From positions 806,001 through 870,000 of the forward strand of contig OY969623.1 of the NCBI GenBank assembly GCA_963701675.1: 64,000 nt of DNA, written 5' to 3'. Below are positions 8,861-18,560 of the stretch, piece after piece. The translations under genes and the position numbers were made by a program. This DNA is from G963701675 sp963701675 (lineage in GTDB: Bacteria > Planctomycetota > Planctomycetia > Gemmatales > Gemmataceae). Each line of letters opens with the position of its first letter. The first letter of the stretch is position 1. Under the pieces are notes generated by a model that saw only the letters and a program-made list of their open reading frames with translations, was not told the DNA's origin and did not search any database.

Positions 8861-10267
8861 CTAATCAAGGCAGTTGGTGATTTCCAACTGGGAGTCGATG
8901 CCAGCTGTGACCCGAGCGACCCGCGCAAGGACGCGCACTGGAACGGCCCTTGTGTTACCGATTCCGGCAACCGCAGCCTTCGAGCCGTGGATATTAAGCT
9001 CCAAGCCGGTCGACGCTGGGATTCGATGCGACTCCGGAATGTCGATTCCATTGAGCAGCGGAACGGCATGGGGCGATCGCATTCTTGCCGCGTTGTCGAG
9101 ACCGGGCGGCGGCAGAATCGGCGCCGGCGGCGTGTAGCTAATCCGATAGATCGCACCGGGAACATACGCCATATAGTACAAACTGCCTTGGGCATCGACG
9201 GCGAGGTCGACCACCAAAGCGGCGGTGTCGGACGCGAACACACTCACGGCGCCGGTGATCCGGTCGCGCCGTCGTATCCAACTGCCGCAAAAGTCGGTAA
9301 AGAAATAGTCTCCTCCATACTCTCGTGGAAACTGCCGGACGCCTGGGCCATAAAACCTACCGCCCGTTATCGCACAGTTGAAAGAGCCCGTCTCGGGATC
9401 GGTGCCATGAGCGTAGGTGTATTCAGGGTCCGTGTAGTCCGGGTTGTTGGAGTATCCTTCATAGATCGACCAGCCGTAGTTGCCGCCGTACCATAGGCGG
9501 TTGATCTCTTCCTGCGCGATGGGGTCGTCGGAGCCGACATCATGGACGTATATCAACCCCGTCTTCGGTTGGACCGCGAACTCAAAAGGATTCCGTACGC
9601 CGAATGCATAAATCTCATCGCGGACGCCTGGGACATCCACGAACGGATTGTCCGTCGGGACCGTGCCGTCATCATGAATGCGCAGAATCTTGCCGAGCAA
9701 CGTTGACCCGTCCTGTGAATAGGCGAGATTGCCGTCTTCGCCGACCGCGACGATAAGTTTTCCTTCTCCATCAAAGTGGATGGCGCCGCCGATGTGGAAC
9801 CCGAATGGGTTCTCCAAATCATCCAGCACAAGAATGATCTGCTCGCTTCCCGGTTCCGCAACGTTGGGATTCGTGGCGCTTGCGGTGAATCGACTGACGA
9901 CGCAATGGACCGGCGAGGTTAGTACAGAATAGTAGACATAAACGAAACCGTTGTTCTCAAAGTCCGGGTGAAAGGCCAGGCCAACTAGTCCGCGCTCACC
10001 CGTGTATTCCACATCCACATGCAAGAACGGCTCCGGCTCCAGCATTCCATTGGGCTGGATGACCCGAAGGTCACCTTCTTTTTCGCAGACAAACAAGCGT
10101 CCATCGGGCGCGAACTCCATGCAGGTCGGTTTGTCCAACGCGCTGACGAAAGGCGTTTCGCTAAAGCCGGCGGGAAGAACGGTGGGCACGCTACGGTCTT
10201 CGAGGATCTCGATTACCGGTCTACAGTGATCTTGTCGTCGCCGTCCACGAAACCGGCGTATTGGCAT
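8861..10267 (-). CDS. Secreted glucose/sorbosone dehydrogenase-like protein (intact paralog)
   Basis: The 468-residue paralog of the neighbouring gene. Blade motifs align in order: GRLFVCEKEGDLRVI, GERGLVGLAFHPDF, GGAIHFDGEGKLIVAVGEDG, GVRNPFEFAVQPKTGLIYVHD and FFTDFCGSW. The N-terminus has an arginine-rich leader, then RPVIEILEDRSVPTVLPAG, the shared export motif. The protein probably ends up outside the cytoplasm. The ATG at 10267 follows TTTGGAG at good spacing. The C-terminal 80 residues (after YRISYTPPAP) are unrelated to those of the paralog. The pair is a tandem duplication, 105 bp apart. Confidence 0.9.
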   Translation of the reverse strand: MPIRRFRGRRRQDHCRPVIEILEDRSVPTVLPAGFSETPFVSALDKPTCMEFAPDGRLFVCEKEGDLRVIQPNGMLEPEPFLHVDVEYTGERGLVGLAFHPDFENNGFVYVYYSVLTSPVHCVVSRFTASATNPNVAEPGSEQIILVLDDLENPFGFHIGGAIHFDGEGKLIVAVGEDGNLAYSQDGSTLLGKILRIHDDGTVPTDNPFVDVPGVRDEIYAFGVRNPFEFAVQPKTGLIYVHDVGSDDPIAQEEINRLWYGGNYGWSIYEGYSNNPDYTDPEYTYAHGTDPETGSFNCAITGGRFYGPGVRQFPREYGGDYFFTDFCGSWIRRRDRITGAVSVFASDTAALVVDLAVDAQGSLYYMAYVPGAIYRISYTPPAPILPPPGLDNAARMRSPHAVPLLNGIDIPESHRIPASTGLELNIHGSKAAVAGIGNTRAVPVRVLARVARVTAGIDSQLEITNCLD

Positions 10268-10588
10268 TGATGTTACTCCAAACAGAGGAAGGAAAAATAG
10301 GTGTGCATCATCCCACTGGAGTTAGCCACACATGAAATCACGCGGACGCATGAACCGTGGCGCGCCGCAACCAAACACCCGTCGTGGGCTTGGCTTACTA
10401 AGAAACATGGTCGTAGCAACTCCGGCATCCCCTGGCGAAGTGGCGAATATCTGTCTTAACAAGTAAACAGGGCATGTGCAAATGAATTCCCGATGCCCGC
10501 TTATACTAAACGTGACGCAACACTACGCTGTGATATGCCTATGTCAATCCCGTACCGGCTCCGGTGGCTTTACGGCTGAGACGAGCTG
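10268..10588. other. 321-bp divergent intergenic region
   Basis: No coding potential was seen. It carries the ribosome-binding site of the minus-strand gene at 10267. A TATACT at 10502-10507, followed by AAACGTGAC, may be a -10 box for the methyltransferase; no clear -35 box is present. The same TATACTAAAC string occurs at the recA promoter. Confidence 0.4.
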
Positions 10589-11608
10589 ATGTTTACCAAC
10601 GGCCTCAAACGCTTCGTGAAGCAGCTTTGCCCGCCCATCGTCTGGGAATCGGCGCGGCGACTGCAAGCCAACGCACTCCCGCGTCCGAGTTCCAATTCCA
10701 CGGCAGCGCCGCATCGCATCGTCACGACACTGGCAGAACTGGATGAGGAAATCGCCCGCGCCGATGCGGCCGCCCTGGTATCCGACGACGCTTTGCGCCA
10801 GGTGCTCTCGGAATTCAGCTTCAAAGCGGATGTTGTCCTTCCTCCCGATCCCGACTCGGAAGCGTATCGAGAGGCGCAACTGGCGCTCTACCGCCTGGTC
10901 GCTGGGCGGGACCACTACGCCGCGGACACCTGCGAGATGTTTGAGCTCAACCTGGACATCGAAACCAAATGGCCGTTTCCCTATTCCACACGAAGCTCCG
11001 TCACGGTTGGCGAGCAACTTATGGCCATTGGGTTTCTCATCCGCCTGATGGAACTATCGCGCGGGGTGCGTGTCCTGGAATTCGGGCCGGGCTGTGGGAA
11101 CACCACCATCCAGTTCGCGCAGATGGGCCAACCGGTTACCGCAGTGGATATCAACCCCGCCTACCTGACGTTGATCGCAGAGCGCTGTCGCCGTCTCGGA
11201 CACGAAGCTGAACTAGTTAACAACAACATGCTCGACTATCGCCCAGAATCCCGATTCGACCGCGTGGTGTTTTACGAGTGCTTCCACCACTGTGCCGACC
11301 ATGTGCAGATGATCAAGAACCTGGATAGATTAGTCGCGGACGGCGGGCAGGTGATTTTCGCCGGCGAGTCCATTGAAGACGACTTTCCAATTCCGTGGGG
11401 ACTTCGCTTGGACGGAATGTCGGCGTGGTCCACCAGGAAGTTCGGCTGGTTGGAGTTGGGATTCAGCACGAAGTATTTCGTCGACATGCTAACGCGTCAT
11501 GGCTGGGACGTGGCGCGCCACGACGCCCGGGACCTCACCTGGTTCCGAGTCTTCGTCGCCCGCCGCCGCGGTTCATCCAAGAACTCTACTTCTCCAGCGC
11601 CGCCTTGA
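10589..11608 (+). CDS. SAM-dependent methyltransferase (class I)
   Basis: The 339-residue protein has an N-terminal helical region of about 150 residues. A class I methyltransferase fold follows: motif I VLEFGPGCGNTT, acidic strand-2 end AVDINPAY, NNNMLDY and VFYECFHHCADH, with a C-terminal region for the remaining strands. The substrate is unknown. Linked glycan or lipid genes are absent, so context gives no help. The last 23 bp overlap the 3' end of the convergent gene at 11586. Confidence 0.85.
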   Translation: MFTNGLKRFVKQLCPPIVWESARRLQANALPRPSSNSTAAPHRIVTTLAELDEEIARADAAALVSDDALRQVLSEFSFKADVVLPPDPDSEAYREAQLALYRLVAGRDHYAADTCEMFELNLDIETKWPFPYSTRSSVTVGEQLMAIGFLIRLMELSRGVRVLEFGPGCGNTTIQFAQMGQPVTAVDINPAYLTLIAERCRRLGHEAELVNNNMLDYRPESRFDRVVFYECFHHCADHVQMIKNLDRLVADGGQVIFAGESIEDDFPIPWGLRLDGMSAWSTRKFGWLELGFSTKYFVDMLTRHGWDVARHDARDLTWFRVFVARRRGSSKNSTSPAPP

Positions 11609-12017
11609 TTCTACGAATGGACGCCTTGAGCTTCTCCTCCGAAGGCTGGGTGCGCGCGATGGAATAGTCGAACGAAAGCTGGACATCTTCCAGGACGGCG
11701 AGCGTTTTTTCGCCCATCCCTTTGTCGAACAACCTCACATACGGATTCTCCGTCTTGGCCGGGGCCTGCGCGTCCATAAGCAGCATCGCCTGGCCGAAAT
11801 GTTCGTTAGTGAGGTCGTTCTGATAGATGTAATTCAAGTACGCCATGCCGATCAGCGAGGTTTCCTTTTTCAGGTCGGACTGAATCGGCGTTCCAACCGG
11901 TTTGATGCCGGCCGCCTTACACGCCGCGACCGTCTTTTCGATCGAAACCTTGGTCTCCGCCGATGCCATGTTGGGAGTCAGAATCAGTGACGCTGATACG
12001 AGAAACGCCTGCTTCAT
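11586..12017 (-). CDS. Small secreted protein of unknown function
   Basis: 143 residues with a classical signal peptide (MKQAFLVSASLILTPNMASA, cleavage after ASA). A helical, lysine- and glutamate-rich mature domain follows, containing one cysteine. I do not recognise the family. It is divergent from the secreted protein at 12220 and convergent, with overlapping ends, with the methyltransferase. The mature part has no repeats or metal-binding motif. Confidence 0.68.
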   Translation of the reverse strand: MKQAFLVSASLILTPNMASAETKVSIEKTVAACKAAGIKPVGTPIQSDLKKETSLIGMAYLNYIYQNDLTNEHFGQAMLLMDAQAPAKTENPYVRLFDKGMGEKTLAVLEDVQLSFDYSIARTQPSEEKLKASIRRIKAALEK

Positions 12018-12219
12018 GTTAGTAACCTCGAAGATCGTTATTCACAGTGACAGAACTGCAGGAGCGAGCCCCTGTAATCGAGTGCATTCAACTCTATGTT
12101 GAAAAAAGCGGCAAGCAAACGGGAGTTGTTTTACCGCCTTTCTTGTGCTCTGCTACACTGTGAAACGTTGCAAGTGCCGGTACGCATCGTGGCCGGTATT
12201 CGTTAAAGGGGAAAGGGCT

Positions 12220-13041
12220 ATGCCTCCCATACTAATAAGCATCTTTATTGCAACGTCGGTTGTAGCGGCGGATAACGAACGGAGGAAGCGCTCCGACACT
12301 GCAGAAAAGGAAACGAAAGCCAGAACAGAACAGATCCAGGCTGAAATCAAGAAACTTGGTACGCACGACTGGGCCGGCGACTACTATGCCGGCGATGGCA
12401 CGGGGGCGAACCGGTTGCTCCGCTTGGCGCCGAAATCAGGATATACGTTCGAGTGGCATGGCTGCGTGGGTGTTTACGATCGCAACTATGGAGCGGTGGA
12501 TTCTACCGACCATCGCCTTCGCCTGTCGTTCACATTCATCAACAACAGGGACATGATTGAGCCGGAGTTCGTCGTGGTTCGCTGGGGGCCGCGGCGTTAT
12601 CTCGTCCCGGCCGACGACCTTATTGGCTTCTGCAATTACGTCAACCAGGGCTTCGAGCCGCGCACGGGCAAACATGGATTCTATTTTCTCCGGAGGGGCG
12701 ATGAAAAGCTGAAGGTCGACGGCGAGCCGGACCTTCCGCCTGACTTTCGTAACTTCTTGTTGTCCAAACCAGTGGAAGCCAGCGTTGTCGCTGTGGGGCC
12801 CGCAACGATCAAGCACGGTCGCACGAAACTGAAGTTCCGAGAGACGCAACTGACCCTCGACGTAGGGAAGAAGCACGGCCTTCGCGTCGGCATGGAACTA
12901 ATCCTACTGCACCCACACATCTTCGAAAGGGTTGAGATTAGGAAAGTGGAGGACGATCGCGCCGAGGCAATTCAGTTCGGCGACAACGAACCGACCCCCG
13001 AAATGGGCTGGCGGTTCTCGACGAGTTGGAAATCGCGGTAA
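12220..13041 (+). CDS. Secreted protein of unknown function
   Basis: 273 residues from ATG 12220, which follows GGGGAAAGG. An upstream start at 12145 would hide the signal peptide behind a basic, cysteine-containing stretch. The signal peptide is MPPILISIFIATSVVAA. It is followed by a charged helical segment (NERRKRSDTAEKETKARTEQ) and a domain with GDYYAGDGTGANRLLRLAPK, a motif reminiscent of lipocalin-like or beta-barrel hypotheticals. The C-terminal 80 residues look like a small beta-rich domain (GLRVGMELILLHP). The function is unknown. Confidence 0.7.
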   Translation: MPPILISIFIATSVVAADNERRKRSDTAEKETKARTEQIQAEIKKLGTHDWAGDYYAGDGTGANRLLRLAPKSGYTFEWHGCVGVYDRNYGAVDSTDHRLRLSFTFINNRDMIEPEFVVVRWGPRRYLVPADDLIGFCNYVNQGFEPRTGKHGFYFLRRGDEKLKVDGEPDLPPDFRNFLLSKPVEASVVAVGPATIKHGRTKLKFRETQLTLDVGKKHGLRVGMELILLHPHIFERVEIRKVEDDRAEAIQFGDNEPTPEMGWRFSTSWKSR

Positions 13042-13303
13042 CCCGACTAACTCTGACATCCGAGCCACGCACGCAGGGCTGCCGAATCTGCCGAGACAAA
13101 ATAAGCCTATCTGGCGGTGCAAAGTTCGCGCCTGATCGTTCGATTCAGTTCATTCGCTTGAAAACAACGACGAAACAAGCGACGGCGCCGGCGGTGCGAC
13201 ACGGCCGTGGTTACGGACGGGACAGCGGTGGAGTCTTATAGTGAAGCCTAGCGGGCGGAGTAAGGCAAAGAATGTGGGACACCCCTTCCACCGAGAGCGT
13301 TCG

Positions 13304-14425
13304 ATGGTAGAGACGATCGAGAAAACGACCGTTGGCGTTCCCACCGAGACGGAAGCTGGAGAACGACGGGTGGCCCTGGTTCCCGACTTGGTGCCGAAAC
13401 TTAAGCAGGCGGGTCTGGAAGTTTTCGTTCAGCGTGGTGCAGGTGAAGCCGCTGGCTTCTCCGATGAGTCATTTGCAGAAAAGGGCGCACAGATCGAACA
13501 GCACGTGCTTGACAAGTGCCACGTCCTATTGAAAGTCCAGCCGCCAACCGCCGACGAGATCGCGCAGATAAGGCAACAAGCAACCGTAATCGGTCTTCTT
13601 CAGCCATATCGCGGCGCAGACCAAATGCAGAAGCTCGCTGACCGCAGGCTGACCGCGTTTTCGATGGAGCTGATGCCGCGGATTACCAGGGCCCAGGCCA
13701 TGGACGTGCTGAGCGCGATGAGTACGATTGCCGGTTACAAAGCAGTGCTGATCGCGGCCAACCGGGTGCCGAAGTTTTTCCCGCTGCTCATCACTGCGGC
13801 CGGCACGGTAACCGCGGCGCGAGTCTTTGTCATTGGCGCCGGCGTTGCCGGTCTGCAAGCCATCGGCACCGCCAAACGGCTGGGGGCGGTCGTCGAAGCG
13901 TACGATACCCGGCCGGCGGTGAAGGAGCAGGTGGAAAGTCTGGGGGCGAAGTTTGTCGAGCTGGGACTGGAAACCGTCGATGCCGAGGCGAAGTCCGGCT
14001 ATGCCAAGGCCCAATCCGATCTGTTCTACCGTCAACAACAAGAAGTGATGTCGCGGGTTGTCGCCGCTTCGGATGCCGTCATCACAACCGCTCTCGTTCC
14101 AGGTCAGCGTGCTCCTATTCTGATTACGGAAGAAATGGTCAAGGGGATGCGGCTCGGTTCTGTGATCGTCGACTTGGCGGCCGAGCAGGGCGGTAACTGC
14201 GCCCTCACGGAGCCGGGCCAGGAGGTCGTACGGCACGGCGTGGTTATCATCGGCCCGGTGAACCTCCCCAGCACGGTGCCGTTTCACGCGAGTCAGATGT
14301 ACGCACGGACCGTGACAAGTTTTCTTCTGCACCTTATCAAGAACGGCCGCGTCCACTTTGACCTGGAGGACGAGATAACTCGTGCTCCGTTGGTGACTCA
14401 CGAGGGAGAAGTGCTTCTAAGGTAA
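13304..14425 (+). CDS. pntAA: NAD(P) transhydrogenase subunit alpha part 1 (PntAA)
   Basis: The NAD(H)-binding domain I of proton-translocating transhydrogenase, which drives NADPH formation with the proton gradient. The 373-residue protein shows VGVPTETEAGERRVALVPD, the RQD-loop region, the Rossmann motif FVIGAGVAGLQAIGTAKRLGA and DLAAEQGGNCALTEPG. It resembles alanine dehydrogenase, but the adjacent membrane subunit settles the identity. The ATG at 13304 is preceded by GAGAG. The membrane/beta subunit starts 45 bp downstream on the same strand, so they form one operon. Confidence 0.94.
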   Translation: MVETIEKTTVGVPTETEAGERRVALVPDLVPKLKQAGLEVFVQRGAGEAAGFSDESFAEKGAQIEQHVLDKCHVLLKVQPPTADEIAQIRQQATVIGLLQPYRGADQMQKLADRRLTAFSMELMPRITRAQAMDVLSAMSTIAGYKAVLIAANRVPKFFPLLITAAGTVTAARVFVIGAGVAGLQAIGTAKRLGAVVEAYDTRPAVKEQVESLGAKFVELGLETVDAEAKSGYAKAQSDLFYRQQQEVMSRVVAASDAVITTALVPGQRAPILITEEMVKGMRLGSVIVDLAAEQGGNCALTEPGQEVVRHGVVIIGPVNLPSTVPFHASQMYARTVTSFLLHLIKNGRVHFDLEDEITRAPLVTHEGEVLLR

Positions 14426-14469
14426 ACCGGCCCCGCGAGCCAAAGTTGAGCCGGGAAGGCGGTATCGGT

Positions 14470-16255
14470 ATGACCCCCAACCACGAAGTCGGGCTCTACA
14501 TCTTCATCCTGGCCGCGTTCTTGGGCTATCACATTATCTCTCGCGTGCCGCCGCTGCTGCACACGCCGCTGATGTCTGCCACCAACGCCATCTCCGGCAT
14601 CTCGCTGATTGGCTCGTTGGTGGTTGCCGGCGCCGAGTACAGCCCGCTCAGTACCTTTCTCGGCTTCGTCGCGGTTGCCTGCTCGTCGACGAACGTGGTC
14701 GGCGGCTTCCTCATCACCGATCGCATGCTGAAGATGTTCAAGAGCGAGCGGGAGCAGTCGATCACCCGGCGGCTGGCGGGGCACGGCTGGACGATCGCGG
14801 TGGTGGCTACTGTCGTGGCGCTCACACTGGCCGCCATCGTCTATTGGACTGGCGCCTTGAGCGCGATACCGGCGCGCGAGGTACTACGCTACCTGTACAT
14901 CGTGTCCGCGATCCTTTTCATCCTCGGCCTCAAGGGATTGTGTTCACCCAAATGGGCTCGAGGCGGCATGTTCTTGGCCGAACTTGGCATGGCGATGGCC
15001 ATTGTCGGCACGCTGTTTCATGACGACATCAAGAGTTATCTATGGATCGCCATCGGCCTGCTCATCGGCACCGTCGTCGGCGCCGTCCTGGGCCTGCGCA
15101 TTCCGATGACGGCCGTGCCACAACGGACCGCGTTGTCGCACTCGCTCGGGGCGTTGGCGGCGACGTTGGTCGGCATATCCGAGTACATTCGTCACTACGA
15201 GCACATGGGCGGCCTGGAGATGTTGCCGCTCGGCTTCGAAGTCATCATCGGTGGCCTAACTTTCACCGGCAGCCTAATGGCTGCCGCCAAGCTGCAAGAG
15301 CTCCTCCCAGGCGCGCCCATTACTTACCCGGGACAAAACGCCTCCAACCTAACGCTGCTGGCGGTCATCGTCGTCAGTCTCGTAGTCCTCATGTTCACAC
15401 CCCATGCTGCTTTCTTGTTCTTCCTCATGGTGGTGCTGTCACTCATCTTTGGCTGCCTTCTGGTGGTTCCCATCGGCGCCGCGGACATGCCCGTCGTGAT
15501 CGCCCTTCTCAATTCCTATGCCGGCTTGGCAGACGCCGCGATGGGCTTTGTGCTCATGAACAAGATTCAGATCATCACCGGCTCGCTGGACGGCACGTCC
15601 GGCTTCCTCCTGGCGCTTTTGATGTGCCGGGCCATGAACCGTTCGGCGATGAACGTCCTCTTCGGCGCTTTCGGAAAGATTGAAAAACAGGATCAAGGGC
15701 CCTGCGTCGGAGGCCAAGGGGACTGTTCGAAGTATCCAGCCCGATGAGCTTGCCGTCCTCTTCGATGGTGTCCGTTCGGTGATTATTGTTCCCGGTTACG
15801 GCATGGCAGTGGCCCAGGCCCAATACGCGGTCAGCGACCTGGCCAAGACCCTCGGCAAGCGCGGAGTCGATGTAAAATACGCGATTCATCCAGTGGCCGG
15901 CCGGATGCCCGGCCACATGAACGTGTTGCTCGCCGAGGCCAATGTGCCTTACGATCAGCTCTTTGAAATGGACCAGGTCAACCCGTACTTCGCCGAAGCC
16001 GACATCGCGCTGGTGGTCGGCGCCAACGATGTCACAAACCCCGCCGCCAGGACCAACAAGAGCAGCCCGCTTTATGGCATGCCGATTCTCGAAGTGGACC
16101 GGGCCAAGTCTATTGTCGTTCTCAAACGCAGCATGCGTCCCGGATTCGCGGGAGTCGACAACGAGTTGTATTACGATCCCAAGTGCATGATGCTCTTCGG
16201 CGACGCCAAGGAAAGCCTGACGAAGCTGTTCACGGCATTGAAGTCGGGGCACTAG
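14470..16255 (+). CDS. pntB: Fused transhydrogenase PntAB-PntB, frameshifted near the NADP domain
   Basis: One reading frame carries the small membrane subunit PntAB (about residues 1-100; HPLMSATNAISGI-type motif THTPLMSATNAISGISLIGS, three to four helices). It runs straight into PntB (REVLRYLYIVSAILFILGLKG, about eight further helices with HSLGALAATLVG and GAADMPVVIALLNSYAG). The NADP-binding domain III follows (GPASEAKGTVRSIQPDELA, VIIVPGYGMAVAQAQ, GRMPGHMNVLLAEA). Domain III is one base out of frame. Removing one A from the A5 run at 15683-15687 joins it and gives about 594 residues. ATG 14470 follows AAGGCGG. Most bacteria encode PntAB and PntB separately or fuse PntAA-PntAB instead. Confidence 0.9.
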
Positions 16256-16539
16256 GGCAGCAGGAATCGGCAATTACCGACCGCCTTGGTGCAGGTACTA
16301 TGGGTGCGAGGTGGCGCCGTACCACTGGTTCAGCGCGGTGTATGAGACGGTCACGGTTCGGCGCCTATTGACTTGGTGTGGCACGTCAATGTGTTAACCA
16401 GATGTCGTGCAGCGGCGCTTTCCGACACGGGGCACTGGCTGAAAAATGGAAAAACGTTGGTCCGGTGGCATTTTGGGTGAGATGGCACGGGAGTTTGAGG
16501 AAAGGGAATTGCCAACGCGGAGGGCGCTGCTGGCACGTT
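16256..16539. other. Intergenic, no feature found
   Basis: 284 bp between the transhydrogenase operon and the convergent DUF4272 gene. I saw no hairpin with a T tract, no tRNA-like fold and no plausible coding frame. Confidence 0.4.
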
Positions 16540-17184
16540 TCACGTATCAAGTGACACGGCGTCCCAGGACTCACTGCTCAAGACCCATTCAAGCGCCCGG
16601 CGACGTTCAACGAGATCGTATGGATTGAGTCCACCGGGTCGTGGATTACCTACTAATTCAGCCTGCCGGACTGCCCAATGAAGGCAGTAACTAAGATCAC
16701 AAGCAGATATCAAGTCGTCATGCGATCGCAGGCAAGATCTTTGACGCACCGCATCGGCGCTCTCGGCAACTTTAAGATTTGGTAGGCTTGCAACAAACCT
16801 GTTGTCGCATTCTTTCCAGAAATCAAGTTGGGAAACGAGCTTCAACGTCCAGGCCAACGCCCATATTCCTTCCACCTGGATTTGATATGACTTTGGATCG
16901 CCATCATCACGTTGGAGAAATCGACGTTCTGGATCAGTCAATTGGGCATCGAGATGCTCCTGATGTAACCATTCAAAAGCTTTTGCCCCATCGAACCCGT
17001 AAGAAACGGCGGCTACCGCATGTAAGCACAGCAGGCGGTCAACAATCTCAGGTTGCGATCGAGCACACATATTTGCATCGAGCAACGGCAACGTAGGAGG
17101 AATCGATACTCCCCCGCGCGCAGCAACTTTTAGGGACCGCGCTCTGATCTCATTACTTTCCATGACCAGCCTGATCGTAGGCAA
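16540..17184 (-). CDS. DUF4272-type protein
   Basis: The 214-residue soluble protein ends with ERRRALEWVL, then SWDAVSLDT, the C-terminal signature I associate with DUF4272 (RxxALxW followed by W-x-x-V-x-x-DT). The middle has LLCLHAVAAVSYG and EGIWALAWTLKLVSQLDFW. The family has no known activity; it is often found near polymorphic-toxin or immunity genes (general knowledge, not shown here). It lies 35 bp downstream of the small gene at 17220 on the same strand, so the two are likely cotranscribed. Confidence 0.7.
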   Translation of the reverse strand: MPTIRLVMESNEIRARSLKVAARGGVSIPPTLPLLDANMCARSQPEIVDRLLCLHAVAAVSYGFDGAKAFEWLHQEHLDAQLTDPERRFLQRDDGDPKSYQIQVEGIWALAWTLKLVSQLDFWKECDNRFVASLPNLKVAESADAVRQRSCLRSHDDLISACDLSYCLHWAVRQAELVGNPRPGGLNPYDLVERRRALEWVLSSESWDAVSLDT

Positions 17185-17219
17185 TCTCCACGCGCAGTAC
17201 GTTGTCCAGACGCGAATAC

Positions 17220-17588
17220 CTAGCCTCCGAAATGTACAATAACACGAATCGGTTCGGTAGGATCATCCACGTACACTCTTATTCGAGTCTTTGCGCCGTC
17301 AACCGCCACCGCCATTATGTCCTCGTTCATCACCGTACAAATCGATAGCGTCCTGTTAGGCGTCGAAAGCTCTCCATCGAATACCAAGTCAACATTGGAC
17401 GGCTTAACTTCCGTCGCTGATTCTAAGATGATTTCTGTGGGTCCATCGTCTTCTGATCGGCAGCCGATTGCTATGCATGATTCGGTGGCGGAAACGACTT
17501 GATTCCCCATTGTTTGGGGAATCTCCCCAGTATCTGGGTCCATGACCAAGATTACAGAGTTCGGCGGTGCGATTGATGCAGTGGTCAT
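17220..17588 (-). CDS. Small acidic protein of unknown function
   Basis: 122 residues from ATG 17588, which has GAGAGG at good spacing. The longer frame from 17621 adds 11 residues without support. The protein looks beta-rich: VILVMDPDTGEIPQTM, LVFDGELSTPNRTLSICTV and TRIRVYVDDPTEPIRVIVHF. There is no signal peptide or membrane segment. I do not recognise the family. It is the first gene of a probable two-gene unit with the DUF4272 protein, so a shared role is likely. Confidence 0.65.
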   Translation of the reverse strand: MTTASIAPPNSVILVMDPDTGEIPQTMGNQVVSATESCIAIGCRSEDDGPTEIILESATEVKPSNVDLVFDGELSTPNRTLSICTVMNEDIMAVAVDGAKTRIRVYVDDPTEPIRVIVHFGG

Positions 17589-17741
17589 GCTAACCCTCTC
17601 AAGAAGCGAGCGATGGGACACCTCTTAACGAAGCCCATAGTGAATTCCGCTGCTACCGAATTGATGGGTATCTTCGTAGTGTCTCAGCCTGTAGACGGCA
17701 CCGACCTGTCTAGGCCAATTGCGAAGTTACCCGCACCCGTT

Positions 17742-18560
17742 CTACCCCCACGCCACCTCGGCGGCGTTAAAGACGGGGCCGTCGGTGCAGACGCGGCGGT
17801 AGTCCCAGCCGTCGGGGGTGCGGATGGGGACGACACAGGTGAAACAGATGCCGACGCCGCAGGCCATGGGGCATTCCAGCGATAAGTGACACGGCACGTT
17901 CATGCGCTTTGCCGACTCGGAAAGGGCGCGCAACATGGGTTCCGGGCCGCAGCCGACGATGTGGCTCGGCGGTGGATGTTGTTCTAACAGTTGGGTCACG
18001 AGCCCGTGAAATCCGATGCTGCCGTCGTCGCTGGCCAGGTGATCGGTCACGCCGACCGCGCGGAAATCGTCGACACCGGCCATTAGCTCCGCCGTGCGAA
18101 CACCGTAGTAAAGTGAGACTTTCTGGACGGAGCGGCCCGGGGCTTGGCCTGCGTAGCCACGCATGCCGAGGAGTTGTCGGGCGTAGGCGAGGAAGGGGGT
18201 TTGGCCGATGCCACCCGCGACAAGAGCGGCGTGCTCGCAGCCCGCCAGATCGGGAAAGCCATTTCCAAGCGGCCCCCAGATTTCGATCGAATCGTGTTGC
18301 GTCAACGTCGCCAAACGGCGAGTGAACTTTCCGTAGACGAGATACACAACATCGAGGGCGGTCGGAAGTCCATCAGCGTCGAGCACGGTGTCGTAGAGCG
18401 CGAACGGCCGACCCAGCAGAGGGTCGGTAGTGCCGGGAATGCGGATCATCATGAACTGACCGGGACGGATCGCCACGGCCAGTTCCGGCGAATGCAGCCG
18501 AACTCGAAATACCTTAGGAGTCAACGCGACGTTTTCGAGGATCGGGACGAGGCCGTTCAT
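17742..18560 (-). CDS. pyrK: Dihydroorotate dehydrogenase electron-transfer subunit (PyrK-like)
   Basis: The FAD/[2Fe-2S] subunit that passes electrons from dihydroorotate dehydrogenase B to NAD+. The 272 residues hold an FAD-binding barrel (PGQFMMIRIPGTTDPLLGRPFALYD, key part LLGRPFALYD), an NAD-binding domain (AALVAGGIGQTPF) and a C-terminal cluster, CPMACGVGICFTC, plus a later cysteine (RRVCTDGPVF). The cysteine spacing C-x4-C-x2-C-x(n)-C fits PyrK. No pyrD is adjacent. Its start overlaps the stop of the upstream pseudouridine synthase gene by 4 bp (ATGA), so translation is coupled. Confidence 0.9.
   Translation of the reverse strand: MNGLVPILENVALTPKVFRVRLHSPELAVAIRPGQFMMIRIPGTTDPLLGRPFALYDTVLDADGLPTALDVVYLVYGKFTRRLATLTQHDSIEIWGPLGNGFPDLAGCEHAALVAGGIGQTPFLAYARQLLGMRGYAGQAPGRSVQKVSLYYGVRTAELMAGVDDFRAVGVTDHLASDDGSIGFHGLVTQLLEQHPPPSHIVGCGPEPMLRALSESAKRMNVPCHLSLECPMACGVGICFTCVVPIRTPDGWDYRRVCTDGPVFNAAEVAWG

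Noticed and set aside
15680..16255. A separate gene for the NADP-binding domain of transhydrogenase
   Set aside because: It starts in mid-domain, has no ribosome-binding site, and is joined to the upstream frame by removing one A from an A5 run.
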